Below, in pieces: positions 45,917 to 55,415 of a stretch of DNA of 64,000 bases. The stretch spans positions 28,012,553-28,076,552 of the forward strand of contig CM039129.1 of the NCBI GenBank assembly GCA_022036555.1, written 5' to 3'. The stretch is from Microstegium vimineum (lineage: Eukaryota; Streptophyta; Magnoliopsida; Poales; Poaceae). A model generated the notes under the pieces. That model made no database searches, was not told where the DNA came from, and saw nothing but the letters and a program-made list of their open reading frames with translations. How positions within the stretch are numbered: position 1 is the first letter of the stretch; each line of letters starts with the position of its first letter. Position numbers and translations under genes: made by a program.

Positions 45917-46521
45917 TGTCTTGACAAATTTTGTAGCAAACCATAAAGTTCAATAGAATTCGAGATCGGAAAATAAATCCTCTCTTTCAACCAAATGGAT
46001 AATATTATAATTTCTAAGTAATTAGAGTCACATTACACAAGATAAATAAAACAAACAAAGCAACCTAGATGCAATTTTGAAAAATGATAAAGGATTCACC
46101 TGGGCTGGTGTCGTTGTCAGCTCCGGTCTGTGCTGGGGATGTGGATGTGCACGTCGACGGGCGAGGTGGCCAGGAGGGCCAGCAAGAGATGTGGTCAGCT
46201 TGGGCTGCCGACAAGGCGGCGCGCAGGACGACAGGCGAGGCAATGCACAAGACGACAGACGAGGCGGCGTGCAGGACAGCAGTCGGCGCGTCGCATGGGA
46301 TAGCCGGCACAGCCCCACGGCCAGGTAGCGCGTGACAGCCGGCGTATCGCTGGTTAGGCTGGAGGACGGACGGCGCGTCGCGAGGCCAGGCAGCCGCGGT
46401 GGCGCGCGGGACGGACGGACGCCTAACAGAATCCCGCGCAAACCAGAGCCTTGCCGCCAGCCTTCCGTGAAAAGGATCGTATACGGTCTGTAAAAAGTAA
46501 GAGCACAGGTCTAATTCTTAG
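45917..46521 (-). other. MULE 5' region upstream of the transposase
   Basis: 45917-46080 is AT-rich. 46090-46470 is markedly GC-rich with repeated GGCG-GCAGGACGAC-type phrases (46200-46290). It may be leader or promoter sequence, but no TATA box is convincing. The ORFs here are Arg/Pro-rich chance frames. Confidence 0.45.
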
Positions 46522-46605
46522 AAGACGTTGGATCTAGAATGGACGTGGAAAATGAATGGAAAGTTACATTGTAACTTTACCAAGCAAAGTCACTCAATCT
46601 GTGTC
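46522..46605 (-). repeat. Right terminal inverted repeat of the MULE
   Basis: Mate of the left repeat, read on the minus strand as GACACAGATTGAGTGACTTTG. In MULEs the TIR often carries the transposase promoter. Here it lies upstream of the minus-strand transposase, about 600 bp before its first recognisable codon. Confidence 0.82.
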
Positions 46606-46773
46606 TGTAACCGCGGCTGCACCTGTGTTATCTGCTACGTGCTGCTATTGATTGGACTTTACAATATTGATGAAAAATATAAAAATGAGTGGAAAAATTA
46701 TCTGATCTTTAACAAATAAAATTTACTATGTAGCTAATACAGATCTGGATAATGATTCTAAAGATACTAGACT

Positions 46774-47127
46774 TTAGGGGGTAAACCAAACACCCCCTTA
46801 TTCCCTAAAGTTTAGTGCCCCCTAAAGTTTAGGGGGTGTTTGGTTACAATCCCCTAAACTTTAGAAGTTAAACTTAGGTGATTTTAGGCCCTAAACTACC
46901 AAACACCCCCCCTAAAGTGTCCCCTAAACTTTAATTGATGCACTAAATTTTAGGGGGCACTAAACTTTAGGGACCACTAAACTTTAGGGGAGAAAACCAA
47001 ACACCACCTTAGTTCATCAACTAAAGTTTAGAGAGCACTTTAGGGGGGGTGTTTGGTCGTTTAGGGCCTAAAATCACCTAAGTTTAGCTACTAAAGTTTA
47101 GGGGGTTGTAACCAAACACCCCCTAAG
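46774..47127. mobile_element. Cluster of foldback MITEs (GGGGGTGTTTGGT termini)
   Basis: The stretch is built from CCCTAAACTTTAG/CTAAAGTTTAGGG blocks. One ~85-bp unit (about 46832-46915) runs from TTTAGGGGGTGTTTGGTTACAA to CTACCAAACACCCCCC. A second unit (about 47040-47127) is its reverse complement, and an outer pair starts at 46779. This looks like copies of one small terminal-inverted-repeat MITE inserted into or beside one another. It could be PIF/Harbinger or hAT derived. A target duplication cannot be fixed because the TIR continues into TTTAG/CTAAA. Confidence 0.75.
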
Positions 47128-47178
47128 AGGAGCAATAGCAACAGGGGACAGAGCTAGAAGTTATTCCAACAACATAAG
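47128..47178 (+). pseudogene. LINE-type zf-RVT coding remnant, left part
   Basis: One frame here reads AIATGDRARSYSNNISKQ, which resembles the segment just before the zinc finger of plant non-LTR retroelement or RNase H-like proteins (AxPTGxRAxxxSKHISK). It continues at 62778 after removing element C. The MITE cluster cuts it off on the left. Confidence 0.6.
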
Positions 47179-48427
47179 TGTCGGGTACAAAGGTAAGGGG
47201 TACCCTAAACCCTTCGATAAACTAACGCTCAACATAGCAACCATTTTTAAGACAGGATCCAGTCAGCCGCTCGGGTCCATGGAGAAAGGCCCATCGCACA
47301 AACACCCCCCCACCGGCAACAGCAACCAGTCGTGGGCCGGCCCATTTCTGGAAGAATAGAAGGACAGGGGTCGAACAAACGACCCCTCCGCCTCCGCCTC
47401 GACCCCGACTGACGGACAGGGGTCGAACGAACGACCCCTCCGCCTCCGCCTCGACCCGACTGACGGACAGGGGTCGAACGAACGACCCCCAGGCGGGAAG
47501 CTCGATCAGCTCACCTGCTCCCGATACGGATAAAAGGGGATCTGATGCGCTTACCTGCCCCCACCTAACGCCATGGGCACCCACGACCGCAGTCAAATCC
47601 GTCATCTCACCGCCCATGCCCTGGACCTCTGTCAACTGTGCTGCCGCTGTAGCGACGTCGCAAGTACGGACTCCAGAGGCACCTCCTCGAGCCATGAACA
47701 GGACAGCCCTCGATTGTGTCTTCAGGGATACGACAGGGCCACGCTGGTCTCGACCCCCCTCGACCAGGGGGCTCGACCCCTGCCTCCAACCACTCCGTTA
47801 TGGGACCCGTCCCATCCGCTCCGTCCCGCTTCAGCTGTGGGACTCGCACCCATCTTCCGAAGGTCAACCCTGCTGCGCCATGTTGTGCGGTGATGCCCAG
47901 TCAGCCATCACCGCGCCCTGAACACCGGAAGGACGGGAAGGCCACACAGCCACAGTGATCGACGTCTCTTCGCCAGCATGGCGCCACGGACATGCCTCCC
48001 ATGCCGCTACAGTTTGGGACTCTGTACTCTCAGGCCTCCCCGTGGTCTATAAAAGAGGACGCTGGGATAGAAGAAGGGGGCACGGGTATTCGCATTCGAA
48101 CATCGGCTCTGACCCTCATACACCACACACCCGATTGCTTGATCGACCTCCCAAGCAATCAACCGACCACCTAGGATAGCCCCTGCCCCGCTAGCCCTAG
48201 GCCTTAGCTCATCCTTAGCACCCCCGTGTAAACCTGCTTGTACCCCCCCTGTACGAGCACTTCAGTGCAAGATAATACAATTCATCCTCCCCCGCTGGAC
48301 GTAGGGCCTTCTGTGCCCGAACAACGATAAATCTTGTGTTCTTCTTGCATCACGTCTGGGAGAGGGAGCACACAATATACAAATTTACTAGCCGGTGGTC
48401 TTGACCCCTTGGGTCATAACACCGACA
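47179..48427 (+). repeat. 5' LTR of element C
   Basis: 1249 bp with TATAAAA at 48048-48054. Three 51-52-bp tandem units, each containing GGACAGGGGTCGAACNAACG, start at 47362, 47414 and 47465. Confidence 0.95.
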
Positions 48428-48429
48428 GT

Positions 48430-48441
48430 TGGCGCGCCAGG
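48430..48441 (+). other. Primer-binding site of element C
   Basis: TGGCGCGCCAGG, two bases after the LTR end, nearly identical to that of element B. Confidence 0.82.
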
Positions 48442-48786
48442 TAGGTGGGTTTGCGTGTCGATCAACTCCGAACTACTCTCCCAGATGGATTCCACGATCC
48501 CATTGCTTCCATTCGCCACCACCGTCTGGTTCGGGAGTCTAGAGTTCATGTCCACGGGCCACGGCCACGACATGGTTCTACTCTCGGCTAGTGGCATGGA
48601 CAGCAGCAGCTCCGGTACGCCGGGGCCAAGGAGGACCAGGCGACGGTCCCACCACTCGCGCCTTTTGCCTGCGACCAGGATGGGGCGCGAACGACGCCGC
48701 CGCACTCTTCACCGCGCGGATCCCGAGACGCCGGATGTCGTCCCCCGGCCTCAGCTGGCGACACAGTTCCTCCCTTCGGGAGCCGT

Positions 48787-50967
48787 TTGACCAATGCTTG
48801 TGGGTCGGGGGCGGGTACCTTGCTGAGCCTGACTTTGGCTCTTCCATACTGTCATCTCAGAGGGTCCCCGTGGCTTCTCCGACACACTCGGTCACGCCGC
48901 TGCCGCATAAACCTGTTTCCACACGGGCTCTACAACAGCGCCAGAATTTGTTCTCCTTTCGTAGGATCGCAGTTGCAGACATGTTGCGGGTCTCCAGGGA
49001 ACCTGCTACGTGCGACGATCAACCTCATCACCACCTCTCCGCCGGACGAGCGCCTGGAGCCACGACGAGCCCCGATCCTGGGTTGTCACACTTGGGGCAC
49101 GTTACGGCGACGGCTGGAGGAGGAACGCAGGGGATCTTTCCCCAACTTCTACCATGGCTACCCCGACTCGGACTCCCTCGATGAGGATTATGATCCCACC
49201 CGGGAATGCTTCCACCTCGACGGTCAGGTTGATTCCCAGGACGACGTCAACGACGCCGCGGCCACGGATGAAGGAGGAGGGGGCAACGCTACACCAGCGC
49301 GAAACGCCGACCCCCCAAGTCCTGACAAAGCCGATCCACCTCAGGACGTCCAGATCGCGCAAGTCCGAGAGCTGCTCGCCAAGCTTGAGGAAGAACGCCT
49401 ACGACTTCAGCAGCTCGAGCACGCCCTCGAGCGAGATCGTGGGCGCCCACAGGGTGGAGGAGCTCGCGAGCAGGCCCGGGAAGTCCATCGACAAATCGTC
49501 GAGGAGGCGGCAAACGAGCGCCGCGTCTACAACCGTGCCAGCCAAAATGTCGTAGCGGCCGCAATGCTGCTTCGTGACATGCCGGCACCATCGACACCCC
49601 AAGCGCGATGCATCAGGGACAAAATCCAGGGGCTTCTCCAAACTGCGGCCGTGCAGCAGGCGGAGAGCTCGGCCTCGAGGCGCAGAGGGGTTGCATCCGA
49701 GCATCAGGACGTACCCCCTCGACAAATTCGAGAGGTATCCGTCCACCAAGACAAAGCGCCCCAAGGCGGAGTAGAGCGACGACCAGTTCGAGACTGCGTC
49801 ATCAACGATCGACCACCGCGGGAGAACAAACGACGCCGACACGGTGACGCTGAGGCTCGAGGTTACAGCGCTCACCGAGGTGGACGCTACGACAGCGACG
49901 AGGATCGACGTCGATCCCCGGAACCACCAAGGCCACGAGTCTTCAGCAAGGCAATCTGGCAAACCGCCTTGCCCGTTCGTTTCCGTCCACCCACCAGCCT
50001 AGTCAAGTACAACGGCGAAACCAAGCCGGAGCTCTGGCTTGCTGATTTCAGGCTGGCATGTCAGCTAGGAGGAGTCGACCATGACCACGTCATCATTCAG
50101 CAGCTCCCGCTTTTCCTCTCCGATACCGCTCGAAGGTGGCTCGAGGAGCTCCCCCGGACTTGATCCAAGACTGGCCCGACCTGGTCAGGATCTTCGAGGG
50201 GAATTTCAAGGGCACCTATGAGCGGCCAGGGAATTCCTGGGATCTCCGTAGCTGCAAGCAAAAGCCAGGGGAAAACCCTCCGTGACTTCACCTGTTGGTT
50301 CTCGAGGCAACGTACCGCGCTAACCCACATCTCCGACCACAACGTCATCACTGTATTCATTGCCGGAACAACCTGCAAGGAGTTGGTGCGGGAGCTGGCA
50401 CGGAACACCCCCAAGACCGCCAACGAGCTCATGGACATCGTCGCCAACTACGTAGTCGGCGAGGAAGCCGTTGACGCGTTCTTCTACACATCCCCATACA
50501 AGGGGAAGGCCAAGGCGAACGAGCCCGGGGGCTCGAACAACGGGCCCAAGAGGAACAACAAGAAGAAGAAGAAGAAAAAGAAGAACCAGCCGGGTCGACG
50601 CGACATCAAGCTCGACGATCTTGTCGCTGTGATAGACAAGAAGAAGCTTCGAGGTCCCCCTCTCGACGGGGGCGTCTTCGACAAAATGCTGAAAGAGCCC
50701 TGCCCCTATCACAAGGGACCGACCAACCACAGTCTCGAGGATTGTCGCATGCTCAAAAGGCACTTCGACTCTCTTGGCTTCAAGAAAGACGACAAGAAGG
50801 GGGATCCGCACGATGGGGACGATGGCAAGAACGGGGGCTTCCCCGAGGTTCACGACTGCTACATGATCTATGGGGGACCCTCGACTCGACTCAGTACGCG
50901 TCAGCGTAAGAGGGAGCATCGAGAGGTCTTCTCCGTTCGAGCCCAAGCTCCTCGATACCTCGACTAG
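48787..50967 (+). pseudogene. Element C gag (compensating frameshifts)
   Basis: A single frame holds an acidic N-terminus, a coiled coil (VRELLAKLEEERLRLQQLEH), a basic stretch, then the Gag core (PPTSLVKYNGETKPELWLAD, LPLFLSDTARRWLEELP). After a TGA at 50161-50163 the same frame resumes at TLRDFTCWFSRQRT and TANELMDIVANYVVGEEAVD. It ends with a Lys-run and zinc knuckle CPYHKGPTNHSLEDC at 50701-50745. Between about 50158 and 50275 the conserved peptide (DWPDLVRIFEGNFKGTYERP) is in another frame, so two compensating one-base indels are present. The true start is uncertain; 48787 opens the frame, but an upstream spliced or shifted start near 48484 is possible. Confidence 0.82.
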
Positions 50968-51044
50968 TCCCACACGTCGATCACCTTCGACCAGGACGAC
51001 CACCCCGAGCATGTCCCCATGCAGGGGTCTACCCGCTTGTCGTC

Positions 51045-54000
51045 GACCCGATCATACTCAACACCCGCCTCACCAAGGTACTCATGGATGGGGGAAGCAG
51101 CCTCAATACCATCTACGTCGTGACCATCGACCTCCTGGGGATCCCAAGGACCGCACTCCTACCTAGCGCGGGAGGATTCCATGGGGTCGTTCCAGGAAAG
51201 AAGGCACTCCTGATCGGCCGCGTCAAGTTACCTGTCTGCTTCGGTACCCCTTGAACTTCTGAAAGGAGGATCTGACCTTCGAGGTGGTCGTGTTCCGTGG
51301 CATCTACCACGCCATCATCGGTCGACCGAGGTACGCCAAGTTCATGGTGATCCCGAACTACGCCTACCTCAAGCTGAAGATGCCAGGGCCCATGGGGGTC
51401 ATCACCATCGGCACCTCCTACGAGCACGCATACGACTGCGACGTCGAGTGCGTGGAAAACGCCGAAACAGTCGAGGAGCCGGCCGTCCTCGCGGCCCTTG
51501 ATGACTTCTCCAAGGAGATCCCCGACCCCAAGCGACACGCCGGCAACTTCAAGCCTACGGAGGACACCAAGACCGTCCCGCTCGACCCCGGCCACGCGGA
51601 TGGGAAGGCGCTGACGATCAGCGCCACCCTCGAGCCTAAATAGGAAGCAGTGCTCATCGACTTTCTCCGTGCTAATGCTGACGTGTTTGCATGGAGTCCC
51701 TCGGATATGTCGGGCATTCCGAGGGAGGTCGCCGAGCACTCCTTGGACATCCGAGCCGGATCCAAACCGGTGAAGCAACGGCTGCGCCGTTTCGACGAGG
51801 AGAAGCACAGAATCATCGGGGAGGAGGTTGACAAGCTTTTGAAGGCTGGATTCATCAAGGAGGTACATCATCCCGAGTGGTTAGCAAATCCCGTACTTGT
51901 CAAGAAAAAGAATGGAAAGGATAGGATGTGCGTAGACTACACTAGTTTAAATAAAGCATGTCCCAAGGTCCCTTTTCCATTACCACGTATTGATCAAATA
52001 ATAGATTCCACTGCGGGATGTGAAACTCTCTGCTTCCTTGATGCGTATTCTGGCTATCACCAAATAAAGATGAAGGAGTCCGATCAGCTCGCGACTTCCT
52101 TCATCACCCCCTTTGGCATGTTTTGCTACCTCACTATGCCCTTCGGTTTGCGAAACGCCGGGGCCACATATCAGCGATGCATGCTCCATGTCTTTGGGAA
52201 ACACATAGGGCCGACCGTCGAGGCCTACGTCGATGACATCGTGGTCAAATCCAAAACAGTCGGAAACCTGGTCGGGGACCTTGAGATCGTGTTTGGGTGC
52301 CTCAGGGCAAATCACATAAAACTAAGCCCTGAGAAGTGTGTCTTCGGGGTCCCTCGAGGCATGCTCCTAGGGTATATAGTTTCCCGGCGCGGGATCGAGG
52401 CCAACCTCGAGAAGGTAACCGCAATCACAAGGATGGGCCCGATCAATGACCTTAAAGGCGTGCAAAGGGTCACGGGGTGCCTCGCCGCCCTCAGCCGGTT
52501 CATCTCAAGGCTTGGAGAGAAGGCACTACCCCTTTACCGCCTCCTGAAGAAAACGGAACACTTCGCGTGGACCGTCGAGGCCGAGGAATCGCTCTCCAAG
52601 CTCAAAGCCTTACTCACCTCACCACCTGTCTTGGTACCCCCGAGCCCAGCCGAGCCCCTCTTGCTCTATGTCACGGCAACTACACAGGTAGTCAGCGCTG
52701 CCATAGTAGTCGAGAGGGCAGAAGAGGGACACACCCTGCTGGTGCAGAGGCCCGTGTACTTCATAAGCGAAGTGCTCTCCGAGACTAAGATGAGGTACCC
52801 CCACACTCAGAAGCTGTTATATGTCGTCGTCCTCACCCGGCGCAAGCTCAAACACTACTTCCTGGGCCACCCGGTTACCGTGGTCTCGTCTTTCCCCCTC
52901 GGGGAGATAATCCAGAACCGGAAGGCGTCCGGGAGAATCGCCAAGTGGTCGGTCGAGCTCATGGGGGAAACCCTCTCCTACGCCCCTCGGAAGGCCATCA
53001 AGTCTCAGGTATTGGCAGATTTCATTGCAGAATGGACAGACACCCAACTACCCCCGGCGCAAGTTCAGACCGAGCTCTGGACCATGTACTTCGATGGATC
53101 GTTGATGAAGACGGGGGCAGGTGCCAGATTGATATTCATATCACCCTCAGGGGTTCACATGCGCTACGTCATCCGTCTCCACTTCCCCGCCTCCAACAAC
53201 GTAGCCGAGTACGAGGCCCTCGTCAACGGTCTGCGCATCGCCATCGAGCTCGGGGTTCGACGCCTCGACGTTCGGGGGGACTCGGAGTTGGTAATCGACC
53301 AAGTGATGAAAGATTCGAGCTGCCACGACCCCAAGAAGGAAGCCTACTGCAAGGAGGTCCGAGGGCTCAAGGACAAATTTTATGGCCTCGAGCTCAACCA
53401 CATCGCCCGCCGGTACAACGAAGCTGCTGACGAGCTGGCCAAAATCGCATCCACTCGAGGTACAGTCCCTCCCTACGTCTTTTCGAGGGACCTAGGCTCG
53501 GGGGCTCCCACCCTCGAGCAAGGGGTCGATCCACCACCCTCGACCGATCCCCCCTTGAACGGGGAAGAAGTCATGGAGATCGACGGAACGGCCGCAACAC
53601 CAACCCCCTCGACGGACTGGCGCGCACCCTACCTCGAGTATCTAATACGGGGCGAGCTCCCAGAAGACCGCATCGAGGCCCGCCGTATAGCCCGACGCGC
53701 CAAAACCTACGTCTTGTATGGATATGGCCACGAGCTGTACCGACGCAGCCCTACCGGGGTACTTCAACGTTGCCTAACCCTCGAGGAGGGGAGGGCACTA
53801 CTGAAGGAACTACACTCGGGGGCTTGCGGCCACCACGCGGTGCCAAGAACGCTGGTAGGAAGCGCCTTTCGACAAGGCTTCTACTGGCCGACAGCCGTCA
53901 CCGACGCTACCAAGCTTGTTCGATCTTGCAAGGGATGCCAATTCTATGCCAGGCAGACCCACCTACCCACCCAAGCTCTTTAGATGATACCTATAACTTG

Positions 54001-54857
54001 GCCATTCGCAGTTTGGGGGCTCGACATGGTCGGCCCCCTGAAGAAAACAAAAGGTGGCCACACCCACCTCCTCGTGGCTGTAGACAAGTTCTCGAAATGG
54101 ATCGAGGCTCGACCCATCGCCAACATTCAATCTCGACAAGCCGTGCTATTCTTCACCGACATCATCCACCGCTTCAGGGTCCCCAATGTCATCATCACCG
54201 ACAACGGAACCCAGTTCACCGGCCAAAAGTTCCTAGACTTCTGTGACCACCACCACATCAGGGTGAATTGGTCTGCAGTCGCCCACCCTAGAACTAACGG
54301 CCAGGTCGAGCGCGCCAATGGTATGGTTTTGCAGGGCCTCAAGCCAAGGATCTTCGATCGGCTAAACAAACACGGCAAGAGATGGATCGATGAGCTGCCC
54401 TCTGTGCTATGGAGTCTCCGAACGACACCAAGTCGAGCCATGGGGTTCTCCCATTCTTCTTGGTCTATGGGTCCGAGGCCGTCCTCCCCACTAACCTCGA
54501 ATACGGGTCCCCTCGACTAAAAGCCTACAACGAGCAAGCCAACACAGCAGCCCGAGAGGACTCCCTCGACCAGCTCGAGGAAGCCCGGGATGTGCCCTCT
54601 TCAAATCAGCAAAGTACCAGCAGCCGTTGCGGCGCTACCACGACAAGCACGTACACAAAAGGGACCTCGACGTCGGCGACCTCGTACTACGCCGCCGACA
54701 AAACAACAAGGGGCGTCGCAAGCTGACGCCACCTTGGGAAGGACCCTTCATCATAGCGGAGGTGTTGAAGCCAGGCACTTACAAGCTGAAGAACGAAAAG
54801 GGCGAGATCCTCACGAACGCATGGAACATCGAACAGCTACGTCGTTTCTATCCCTAA
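51045..54857 (+). pseudogene. Element C pol: protease, RT, RNase H, integrase (few lesions)
   Basis: Protease has VLMDGGSSLNTIY near 51080 and continues in a second frame with GIYHAIIGRPRYAKF. A TAG at 51641 precedes EAVLIDFLRANADVFAW. RT (51650 on) has CVDYTSLNKACPK, FLDAYSGYHQI, FGLRNAGATYQR and YVDD at 52226-52237. RNase H has YFDGS, VAEYEA, RGDSELVI and AADELAK. Integrase has GFYWPT, CKGC, a TAG at 53981, then GLDMVGP, ITDNGTQF and NGQVERANG. A frameshift near 54450 and another near 54600 separate the tail, which ends IEQLRRFYP at 54857. All catalytic residues I can locate are kept. Both TAGs fit CAG to TAG changes. Confidence 0.92.
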
Positions 54858-55415
54858 GGCCTCGACGCCTTGTACATTTTCCGCATTATGTACACTTATC
54901 GCATTATGAATGAATAAAATGTTCTCGAAATACATTTCACATTCGTTCATGACTCTAAGGTAGCCTCGACTCTGCTCCGGCAAAGTCAAACCTCCCTCGG
55001 GGGCTGACAGGGGGGACCCCCCTCCTAAGCTCTCTAAAAACTCGAACGTTTTTTCGAAACTCGGCACCTCTCTTTCCACCTTCGCCCCGAGCACGCTTCA
55101 CGGCTAAGTAGAAAACGCCTCGGACTCCCTAAGGGTCAAGGGCCGCCGAGCCGGGGACTCTCCTACGCCTCAGGGCTATGGTACCCCACTCGCTCCCCCC
55201 CCCTCCAGGGATACGAGTGTGCGTCGAATACTTAGTCCATAAGCAATGACTCAGGCGAAGAGAAATAGAGACAGCTCGAGAAACAAAAACACTCATATGC
55301 ATCTCGAATAAAATGCATTAAACATAAGAAGCCCTCGGGGGCTCGACATCATATTGTCACAAAAGTTAATCTATTACATGGACCTTCTTGTCCAGATTTG
55401 GCTCACAGGCCTCGA
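54858..55415. other. Element C intergenic spacer between convergent pol and antisense gene
   Basis: Holds AATAAA at 54915-54920, a plausible poly(A) signal for a pol-strand transcript. Both transcripts would end in this ~560-bp spacer. No gene seen. Confidence 0.5.

Larger units (their letters stand above)
5009..46605 (-). mobile_element. Mutator-like element (FAR1/MULE type), split by nested insertions
   Basis: Sequence at 5009-5091 matches the reverse complement of 46522-46605: both begin GACACAGATTGAGTGACTTT and share AATGTAACTTTCCAT, CCACGTCCATTC and AGATCCAA. I read these as terminal inverted repeats of one MULE. Removing Gypsy element A (5296-43246) leaves about 3.6 kb holding a FAR1/MULE/SWIM transposase remnant on the minus strand, as expected. 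The 9-bp target duplications typical of MULEs are not clear: the flanks TGTTCTTCG and TGTAACCGC do not match well, so the exact ends may be a few bases off or mutated. The element must predate element A. Confidence 0.8.
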
